The translations under genes and the position numbers were made by a program. From a virus, in the IMG/VR virus record IMGVR_UViG_3300050821_023966, positions 1-51,470 of that record: DNA of 51,470 nt. One strand, written 5' to 3'. The notes beneath the pieces are model-generated. The model was not told the DNA's origin and did no database searches. It worked only from the letters and a program-made list of their open reading frames with translations. Shown one piece after another: positions 46,243 to 51,470 of this stretch. The first letter of the stretch is position 1; every line of letters begins with the position of its first letter.

Positions 46243-46431
46243 ATGAACACCATTACATTAAATTTGGGCGGTAATGAATACAATTTTAAATACAACCACG
46301 ATTTTTCCAATATCGGTGTCAATTTCTTAGGATACTTCTATACCTTCACTGTCCTTAATTTGGAATGTGGTACGGTTGTCACAAAACAGGACATTCAGAC
46401 AATCATCGAAAATAAAATCAAAAATAATTGA
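46243..46431 (+). CDS. Hypothetical protein (62 aa)
   Basis: MNTITLNLGGNEYNFKYNHD start, beta-rich, Asn-rich. Unknown. Confidence 0.62.
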   Translation: MNTITLNLGGNEYNFKYNHDFSNIGVNFLGYFYTFTVLNLECGTVVTKQDIQTIIENKIKNN

Positions 46432-46434
46432 AAT

Positions 46435-46611
46435 ATGAAAAACTATCATCCTTTTCTTATAGCATTCTTTGTATTTGGAATCATGTCAGGCATTACTTGT
46501 TCAGATTTTAAAAATCCTGATATGTCCGTGATGTTCAACAAATTGGAGGGATTGTTGAGTTTGGTTTCCTTCGCGGTGTCCTCAACAATTTATTTTTCAA
46601 AAAGTCATTGA
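46435..46611 (+). CDS. Small membrane protein (58 aa)
   Basis: MKNYHPFLIAFFVFGIMSGI at the N-terminus and LLSLVSFAVSSTIYF near the end give two hydrophobic segments. Follows the previous stop by 3 nt. Unknown. Confidence 0.6.
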   Translation: MKNYHPFLIAFFVFGIMSGITCSDFKNPDMSVMFNKLEGLLSLVSFAVSSTIYFSKSH

Positions 46612-46635
46612 CATTGGTTACGGTTTTGGTATTAT
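46608..46635 (+). promoter_or_regulatory. Promoter of the 96-aa gene
   Basis: TTGACA, N16, TATTAT, ATTAACACT, ATG. Confidence 0.8.
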
Positions 46636-46644
46636 ATTAACACT

Positions 46645-46935
46645 ATGAATCGCACATCACCGAAGATTAACAACATTGTAAACACACTCGTTCGTATGGT
46701 AAATTCAACTCATAATTCAAAGGATAAGGCAATCCGTCGTAATGCCGCCAAGGAAACCCGTAATACTCGTAAAGCCATGTTCAAATTGCTTACGGATTGC
46801 GGTGGTGGCTCAACTCCTAACGTCTATTGCCAGAATAATCCCGATGACGTTATCTTCAAGAATAAACGGGAAAATTACCCCAAGGAAGTCAGCAAATGGA
46901 CGCAAAATGATGCGCCTCCACTTTTAGTTGCTTGA
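46645..46935 (+). CDS. Hypothetical basic protein (96 aa)
   Basis: MNRTSPKINNIVNTLVRMVN start, rich in Arg, Lys and Asn (NAAKETRNTRKAMFKLL). Nucleic-acid binding is conceivable. Unknown. Confidence 0.62.
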   Translation: MNRTSPKINNIVNTLVRMVNSTHNSKDKAIRRNAAKETRNTRKAMFKLLTDCGGGSTPNVYCQNNPDDVIFKNKRENYPKEVSKWTQNDAPPLLVA

Positions 46936-46959
46936 CATTTATAAAATCTCTGATAATAT
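46932..46959 (+). promoter_or_regulatory. Promoter of the 133-aa gene
   Basis: TTGACA, N16, TAATAT with extended TGA, ATG at 46969. Confidence 0.8.
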
Positions 46960-46968
46960 AATAACAAT

Positions 46969-47370
46969 ATGACAAAAGATCAAATTAGAGGTTATCGTGT
47001 TCGTGTTTCAACCATTGCCGAAAAACTGGCAGCGTCGTTTTATTTCGCCAATCTATTTGGAACCAAATGTGGTACGACTGTCGATGAAATCTTGGCAGGA
47101 ACGTATACACTCCATCAAGTTCTTGAATTTCCTTTCGTTGGTCTATCTTATGATGGTTGTGTTGGTGGACATAGGCTTGCTGATCATTGTGAAACGGTTA
47201 CGTTTGACGAAATGTTTCGTGTGTTCAATGCTCCTTCTTTCGTCTCGGTCAAACTGAATGACACCAATACAGCAAATGTGTATGCCGATAAGATTGTTGT
47301 CGGTTGCCAAACTTTCCCTATCTCAATCGTTAAAGATTTACAAACCGCTATTAACAAATATAATAAATAA
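46969..47370 (+). CDS. Hypothetical protein (133 aa), paralogue group member
   Basis: The C-terminal module (VKLNDTNTANVYADKIVVGC then FPISIVKDLQTAINKY) resembles the end of the protein at 50899-51309 (VQLNNSYTAIVTKEFVHVGC). Start overlaps no gene; the next gene starts on its last base (TAATG). Unknown function. Confidence 0.68.
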   Translation: MTKDQIRGYRVRVSTIAEKLAASFYFANLFGTKCGTTVDEILAGTYTLHQVLEFPFVGLSYDGCVGGHRLADHCETVTFDEMFRVFNAPSFVSVKLNDTNTANVYADKIVVGCQTFPISIVKDLQTAINKYNK

Positions 47371-47648
47371 TGAAAACACTCGTTACATCCAAAACCCCTT
47401 CTAAACAAGTCCTGTTGTCTGAAGTCAAAGACACCAATCTCATTGGTATTGAAGCTGATAATACCAAGTATATCCTGTCTCCCATGTTCAATAATGAGTA
47501 TGTCACCGTCGGATTCCTTAATGGTAAATCCCGTTGGTCAAGTTCTCAATCAGTTGATAGTCTCATCAAAGAAGCTCAACGTGATAATCGTGTCACCATC
47601 TTCGTTTTCGACACAATAGGCGAGTTGGCCGATTGGTATATCGGGTAA
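47370..47648 (+). CDS. Hypothetical protein (92 aa)
   Basis: MKTLVTSKTPSKQVLLSEVK start. Coupled to the upstream gene. No motif. Confidence 0.65.
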   Translation: MKTLVTSKTPSKQVLLSEVKDTNLIGIEADNTKYILSPMFNNEYVTVGFLNGKSRWSSSQSVDSLIKEAQRDNRVTIFVFDTIGELADWYIG

Positions 47649-47658
47649 TATACAATTT

Positions 47659-47928
47659 ATGAATAAACTAAAAATGTTGGTATTAGCATGTCTCTGTGTT
47701 GGACTTGTTGGTTGTACACAGAATGAACGGGCGAAAGAATGGGGTGGAACGGCTGATATTAAGCTTCCACCTAATCAAAAGCTGGTGAATGTGGATTGGG
47801 AACAGACTCATTTGTGGGTTTTAACTCGTCCAATGCGAGCCAACGAAACTCCTGAACAGTATTTGTACAAGGAAAACAGTTCATGGGGATTGCTCCAAGG
47901 TTCGTATAATATTTACGAATCACGGTAA
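47659..47928 (+). CDS. Phage lipoprotein (89 aa)
   Basis: MNKLKMLVLACLCVGLVGC is a lipoprotein signal with lipobox LVGC. The mature part ERAKEWGGTADIKLPPNQKL and VLTRPMRANETPE follows a pattern seen in short phage lipoproteins of unknown role. Likely lipidated by host Lgt. Confidence 0.8.
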   Translation: MNKLKMLVLACLCVGLVGCTQNERAKEWGGTADIKLPPNQKLVNVDWEQTHLWVLTRPMRANETPEQYLYKENSSWGLLQGSYNIYESR

Positions 47929-47952
47929 TTTCGGTCAGGTAAATCATAGTAG

Positions 47953-47980
47953 ATATGGCAACATCTTAACGGGTGTTGCC
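47953..47980 (+). terminator. Hairpin terminator
   Basis: ATGGCAACA/TGTTGCCAT, 9-bp perfect stem followed by ATTCTTTG. Confidence 0.7.
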
Positions 47981-48018
47981 ATATTCTTTGCAGGGAAAAA
48001 CAATTTATAGAATTATCC

Positions 48019-48047
48019 TTGACATTAAATATAAAATATTATATAGT
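48019..48047 (+). promoter_or_regulatory. Promoter of the 66-aa gene
   Basis: TTGACA, N17, TATAGT, ATG at 48057. Confidence 0.75.
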
Positions 48048-48056
48048 TATACCACT

Positions 48057-48257
48057 ATGAAATTTGAGAATCTTCCAAAGCAGCAACGAACGAACATCGC
48101 AAATCGTGTCAAACAACTTCGTGGCAATCTCGTTGAATATCAATATCAAGTTGCCAATCTCAAAAATCGTTTGGTAGAGGCTGAGTATCAGGTATATAAA
48201 ACTTCAAAAGAATTGAATAAAATGCTTGACTCTTTTGAGGATTCTGTCAAAATATAA
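48057..48257 (+). CDS. Coiled-coil protein (66 aa)
   Basis: MKFENLPKQQRTNIANRVKQ start; heptad-like LRGNLVEYQYQVANLKNRLV. The frame is open further upstream, but promoter spacing supports this ATG. Unknown. Confidence 0.65.
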   Translation: MKFENLPKQQRTNIANRVKQLRGNLVEYQYQVANLKNRLVEAEYQVYKTSKELNKMLDSFEDSVKI

Positions 48258-48262
48258 GCACT

Positions 48263-48508
48263 ATGCGAAACAAATGCCGATCATCCTTTGATATTGTTGA
48301 GGTCACCGATGAAATTGTCTTTATTGTGGACAATGACATTGGATGTAGTGTTACGAATGATGCTGAGAATGTGGTTGAATTGGTGTCACAACTTCATCCA
48401 AATAAGCGTATTGTGTATTGTGATACGGATGGTTGTTGGGATGAATTGGTTCATACCGATGGTATTTTTGCCAATTTCAAGCATTATGCTGGTGAATTGC
48501 CTTATTAA
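48263..48508 (+). CDS. Hypothetical acidic protein (81 aa)
   Basis: MRNKCRSSFDIVEVTDEIVF start, acidic. Unknown. Confidence 0.62.
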   Translation: MRNKCRSSFDIVEVTDEIVFIVDNDIGCSVTNDAENVVELVSQLHPNKRIVYCDTDGCWDELVHTDGIFANFKHYAGELPY

Positions 48509-48514
48509 TGATTT

Positions 48515-48709
48515 ATGGGAAAAATTCTATTAGTTAATTGTCCACAATATGTTGAGGATCAATGTGTTTGTGATGATGATGGTGAACCAAAAGGTCAATG
48601 TGCTGTTTGTGGTGCTAAATGGTATGAGCATCCGTTATGGCATTTTGAATATGGGAGCGATGATTATACGTCGGCGGAAGATCATCAATTAATATTCGGT
48701 ACAATATGA
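48515..48709 (+). CDS. Small Cys-rich protein (64 aa)
   Basis: CVCDDDGEPKGQCAVCGAKW contains several Cys (C.C...CxxC), a possible zinc site. Overlaps the next gene by 4 nt. Confidence 0.65.
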   Translation: MGKILLVNCPQYVEDQCVCDDDGEPKGQCAVCGAKWYEHPLWHFEYGSDDYTSAEDHQLIFGTI

Positions 48710-48918
48710 GTTTAAAAATCAAAATTAACAAATACCGTCTTGCTCACAAGGAATTTATAAATGCTGAAACGGCACTTGATTGTTATGTTGGGCCTGAAAT
48801 TAGCAAACGTAATACCGTTGATGATTTAATGGAACTGCTTGATATTCTACCACTTGAGTATAGAGGCCGTCGGCGCATTTACCAGAAAATTCATGAGATT
48901 TCCACCCCAATGAAATAA
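48706..48918 (+). CDS. Hypothetical basic protein (70 aa)
   Basis: MSLKIKINKYRLAHKEFINA start, helical. Unknown. Confidence 0.62.
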   Translation: MSLKIKINKYRLAHKEFINAETALDCYVGPEISKRNTVDDLMELLDILPLEYRGRRRIYQKIHEISTPMK

Positions 48919-48922
48919 ACCC

Positions 48923-48950
48923 TTGACAGTTACCACCATTCTGTTATTAT
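48923..48950 (+). promoter_or_regulatory. Promoter of the 73-aa gene
   Basis: TTGACA, N16, TATTAT, ATTAACACT, ATG at 48960. Confidence 0.82.
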
Positions 48951-48959
48951 ATTAACACT

Positions 48960-49181
48960 ATGAACGCACTATTTATCACTGAATTGGATGTTAAGTTTGA
49001 ATCTCGGCATGATTTTGAGAATGCCTTGTGTATAATGTACGATAATGACATTGTGGCGTCTGAATATGATGTTACTGTTACGTCCAATCAGGTCATTTCG
49101 TTTGATGATACTCTACAATTCACGTCGTTTGTGACCTTGTGTCGTGAGGCTGGTTTAACTTTCGTTGCTGATACCATTTAA
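48960..49181 (+). CDS. Hypothetical acidic protein (73 aa)
   Basis: MNALFITELDVKFESRHDFE start, alternating strands and helices. Unknown. Confidence 0.62.
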   Translation: MNALFITELDVKFESRHDFENALCIMYDNDIVASEYDVTVTSNQVISFDDTLQFTSFVTLCREAGLTFVADTI

Positions 49182-49185
49182 GTTT

Positions 49186-49371
49186 ATGATTAGGACATTT
49201 GAACAATTAAAGGATATGTCGAATTTCGTTGACTGGTTGAATGAAATCAATAAATATTTACCTTGTCACCGCGATGATTTGCCTGATGTTCCGTATCGGG
49301 ATTGGTTTGATAAGGGTGTTTCAGCAAAATCAGCGGCTAAAAGAGCGTTAAAATACGCTGGTGAAAACTAA
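49186..49371 (+). CDS. Hypothetical protein (61 aa)
   Basis: MIRTFEQLKDMSNFVDWLNE start, chosen over the upstream in-frame codon that overlaps the previous gene. Unknown. Confidence 0.6.
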   Translation: MIRTFEQLKDMSNFVDWLNEINKYLPCHRDDLPDVPYRDWFDKGVSAKSAAKRALKYAGEN

Positions 49372-49376
49372 GATTT

Positions 49377-49649
49377 ATGATTATCATTATTATCATTGCG
49401 GTGTTTTTTATATTATTCATTTGGTCAGCGTGGGGATTAAGTTCTCAGTCTAAAAAAGTTTATGACCAATTAGATACATATTGGACTAAAGCAAAAGAAG
49501 CCACGACCAAAGTTGAGTTGACTGCTATTCATCAGGATTTACAAAAATTTGCTCGGTCAAAATGTCTATTAAGGGCGTATGGTCAATATGCCATGAAAGT
49601 TGACCAATATATTCGCGGTAAATATGATGGTATGATTGTTGACCGATGA
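49377..49649 (+). CDS. Single-pass membrane protein (90 aa)
   Basis: MIIIIIIAVFFILFIWSAWG is a transmembrane anchor; the remaining helix faces one side of the membrane. Overlaps the next gene by 4 nt. Confidence 0.7.
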   Translation: MIIIIIIAVFFILFIWSAWGLSSQSKKVYDQLDTYWTKAKEATTKVELTAIHQDLQKFARSKCLLRAYGQYAMKVDQYIRGKYDGMIVDR

Positions 49650-49834
49650 ACTTCATCCTTGGCCAACTCATTAAGTTTAAGCTGTATGGAGAGTATTGCG
49701 GTGAAGGAACTTACGTTGAGAATTTATTTGGTGGAAATCGAATTGTTTTAAAACTCACCAAAGATTTACGTGTTGGAAGTGATTGGAAAGTAGTGGGTTC
49801 CAAAGTATTCATTTTTGACGAAGAAATTGTTTGA
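49646..49834 (+). CDS. Hypothetical protein (62 aa)
   Basis: MNFILGQLIKFKLYGEYCGE start, beta-rich. Its stop overlaps the next promoter. Confidence 0.62.
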   Translation: MNFILGQLIKFKLYGEYCGEGTYVENLFGGNRIVLKLTKDLRVGSDWKVVGSKVFIFDEEIV

Positions 49835-49858
49835 CATTAACCACGATTCTGTTATTAT
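49831..49858 (+). promoter_or_regulatory. Promoter of the 135-aa gene
   Basis: TTGACA, N16, TATTAT, ATTGTTA, ATG at 49866. Confidence 0.8.
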
Positions 49859-49865
49859 ATTGTTA

Positions 49866-50273
49866 ATGAAAAACACTTTTGCTATTCGTTGTTTTCGTAA
49901 CGATAAACGTAAATTAACACATCAAATTGACCAAACGGGAAGCAAGGATTTTTCATCGTACTGCTCTCCATCTCGCCAAATATTTAAAAAAAGAATACTC
50001 ACTATGAAACGCAAAATTACGGTTTGGTTGTATGAACCGCATGAAATGGCGGAAGTAAAAGAAGGGGATTTTAGTCTTAACATGGGTAATTATTGGGATT
50101 TTCATTCAGGATGCGCGGGAACCGTACAACCTTTTGCCGACGGTACTGAAATCGATTTCGATAAAGAATGGACTGACGATATTAATCGTCCTATTCCTTT
50201 TGCTGAAATGGTAGCAAAAAAGATTAATGCTACCGTGGAAATTAAATATCGGAAAACTCCATTTGAGTGTTGA
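49866..50273 (+). CDS. Hypothetical protein (135 aa)
   Basis: Starts MKNTFAIRCFRNDKRKLTHQ from the promoter-linked ATG. An internal ATG at 50004 (MKRKITVWLYEPHEMAE) could start a 89-aa form. Acidic, Trp-rich body. Unknown. Confidence 0.6.
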   Translation: MKNTFAIRCFRNDKRKLTHQIDQTGSKDFSSYCSPSRQIFKKRILTMKRKITVWLYEPHEMAEVKEGDFSLNMGNYWDFHSGCAGTVQPFADGTEIDFDKEWTDDINRPIPFAEMVAKKINATVEIKYRKTPFEC

Positions 50274-50298
50274 CATTTATTTTTATTTCAGTTAATAT
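50270..50298 (+). promoter_or_regulatory. Promoter of the 114-aa gene
   Basis: TTGACA, N17, TAATAT, ATTAACACT, ATG at 50308. Confidence 0.8.
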
Positions 50299-50307
50299 AT
50301 TAACACT

Positions 50308-50652
50308 ATGAAACTGATTACCAAAGAAATCGAAACGAAACTCGCCAATCCCAATCTTACGGGTCAAAACGCCCAAGTTCCCATCTGTAAATTCTTCAAT
50401 CCTTGTGGTGCTGCCACATGGTTGATTTTTGCTCGGGAACATGATGAACAAGACATTTTGTGGGGTGTTGCTGATCTTGGCTTCCAATGTGTTGAATATG
50501 GCACAATTAGCATGTCTGAATTGGAAGGAATTACACTTCGATTTGGATTGAAGATTGAACGAGATTTACATTGGACTAACAAAACTCATGCCGATGGAAA
50601 ACCTTGGGTACTTGCGGATTATCTTAAGCTTGATAGTTTGAGCGGTATTTAA
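50308..50652 (+). CDS. Hypothetical protein resembling a small phage family (114 aa)
   Basis: MKLITKEIETKLANPNLTGQ start, then KFFNPCGAATWLIF and DLHWTNKTHADGKPW. The pattern is reminiscent of a DUF2958-type plasmid/phage protein (KFFxPxGxxTWL), family assigned from memory. Function unknown. Confidence 0.65.
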   Translation: MKLITKEIETKLANPNLTGQNAQVPICKFFNPCGAATWLIFAREHDEQDILWGVADLGFQCVEYGTISMSELEGITLRFGLKIERDLHWTNKTHADGKPWVLADYLKLDSLSGI

Positions 50653-50656
50653 TCCC

Positions 50657-50857
50657 ATGAATATTGAAGTTTACATTTCACCATTTAATCTTGAACGATT
50701 TAAAAACTACGGCAATGTCCCAGTTTTTCAATCACCTACAAATTATAGCATTATAAAGATGATTGTTGATATCAAAGAAGTAGAAATTTATCCAACCACC
50801 GACGGTAAAGACTTTTCAATTAAACGTTATTCACCAACTCCACCAAGTACAAAATAA
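50657..50857 (+). CDS. Hypothetical protein (66 aa)
   Basis: MNIEVYISPFNLERFKNYGN start. Unknown. Confidence 0.6.
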   Translation: MNIEVYISPFNLERFKNYGNVPVFQSPTNYSIIKMIVDIKEVEIYPTTDGKDFSIKRYSPTPPSTK

Positions 50858-50860
50858 TCC

Positions 50861-50888
50861 TTGACTTTAATAAAATAACATATATAAT
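50861..50888 (+). promoter_or_regulatory. Promoter of the 136-aa gene
   Basis: TTGACT, N16, TATAAT, 10 nt to ATG at 50899. Confidence 0.8.
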
Positions 50889-50898
50889 AAGTAAAATT

Positions 50899-51309
50899 AT
50901 GAAAAGCTTACAACTCGACTTGTCAAAGATTAACCCCGCACTCAAACCTGCTCTTTTCCCTGTGATTCTGGAACAACTTAGAAATCAAGGTTGGGGAATT
51001 GATGGACTTGACAGCCATATCAACTATTATCCTGATTGTAGCATTATCTTCGGTGAAAGTTATAATGGAAGCAATCGTTGGATGTTTCATGCCATTCCTT
51101 ATACTATTGATAAGATTCCCGTATATGATCCCATTATTGATTGGAATCTCTGGACAAAGATCAAATTCGTGGCACAACCTAAATCCATTAAGGTTCAACT
51201 CAATAACAGTTACACCGCCATTGTCACCAAAGAATTTGTCCACGTGGGTTGTCAGAAATTTACACATGCCGTAATTCTTGATGTGGCTAACGCAATCAAA
51301 AACCTTTAA
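50899..51309 (+). CDS. Hypothetical protein (136 aa), paralogue group member
   Basis: N-terminal ALKPALFPVILEQLRNQGWGID resembles the start of the next gene (ALAPVIIETLEKNGWTMD). C-terminal module resembles the protein at 46969-47370. Unknown function. Confidence 0.68.
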   Translation: MKSLQLDLSKINPALKPALFPVILEQLRNQGWGIDGLDSHINYYPDCSIIFGESYNGSNRWMFHAIPYTIDKIPVYDPIIDWNLWTKIKFVAQPKSIKVQLNNSYTAIVTKEFVHVGCQKFTHAVILDVANAIKNL

Positions 51310-51335
51310 TAAAACAAACAATAAATAAAATAAAT

Positions 51336-51470
51336 ATGAGTAGAATTACATTCGGTATTAACTTCGCTGGTGTTCCTATTGCTGTTCGTCAAGCATTGGC
51401 TCCCGTCATCATCGAAACTCTTGAGAAAAATGGTTGGACGATGGATAAACTTCATGTTCTAAGCTCCAAT
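51336..51470 (+). CDS. Partial gene, paralogue of 50899-51309
   Basis: MSRITFGINFAGVPIAVRQA start; runs off the window after 45 codons. Shares the GW.(M/I)D.L segment with its neighbour, indicating tandem duplication. Confidence 0.6.
   Translation, partial: MSRITFGINFAGVPIAVRQALAPVIIETLEKNGWTMDKLHVLSSN

Noticed and set aside
1-51470. Stop-codon recoding (TAG or TGA reassigned)
   Set aside because: Genes are full length under the standard bacterial code and end in all three stops; no Sup tRNA anticodon (CTA, TCA, TTA) was seen. Ser(ACT) loop CTACTAA was considered as CTA but position 33 would then be C.

Overview
This AT-rich 51.5-kb window looks like part of a large double-stranded DNA phage (jumbo-phage type) genome. 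The evidence is densely packed small genes, phage nucleotide-metabolism enzymes, a prohead-protease-like protein, many homing endonucleases, about 52 tRNA genes covering all 20 amino acids, a tmRNA, and a large structured non-coding RNA. The host cannot be named. The lipoproteins and the LpxH-like phosphoesterase point to a Gram-negative host, and the consensus TTGACA/TATAAT promoters point to a sigma70-type polymerase.

Layout. (1) 0-5.6 kb, minus strand: AAA ATPase, dihydrofolate reductase, MazG-like protein, a minimal class II aminoacyl-tRNA-synthetase-like protein, dCMP deaminase, a ~1-kb structured RNA with its own promoter, and a TrpC-like TIM-barrel protein. (2) 5.6-16.2 kb: tRNA array I, interleaved with HNH/Vsr-like endonucleases, tiny zinc-ribbon proteins and structured non-coding spacers. 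(3) 16.2-24.6 kb: a protein operon with prohead-protease-like, PD-(D/E)XK-like, HAD-like, cupin-like, ATP-grasp, CoaD-CoaE fusion, NADAR and DUF3307 proteins. (4) 24.6-25.0 kb: tmRNA. (5) 25-37.3 kb: a glycosyltransferase-like gene, then tRNA array II with a MoaD-like/macro-like operon, a SLOG protein and more endonucleases. (6) 37.4-42.7 kb: large, possibly virion-associated genes sharing N-terminal peptides. (7) 42.7-44.6 kb: an isolated plus-strand LpxH-like gene and a GC-rich hairpin region. (8) 44.7-51.5 kb: the plus-strand arm, a string of short unknown genes, many behind their own promoter.

Two themes unify the window. First, translation: the phage carries a near-complete tRNA set, a tmRNA and a synthetase-like protein. 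Several tRNAs have abnormal architecture: oversized centres of 113-173 nt, long variable arms on Asn, Thr, Lys and CAT tRNAs, and no long arm on three Leu tRNAs. Second, transcription: TTGACA-N16/17-TATAAT promoters recur throughout, and at many genes the -10 element lies only about 6-9 nt before the ATG, which predicts leaderless or nearly leaderless mRNAs.

A smaller theme is nucleotide-cofactor and ADP-ribose chemistry (CoaD-CoaE, NADAR, macro-like, SLOG, ATP-grasp). All functions are read from motifs by eye; no database search was made.
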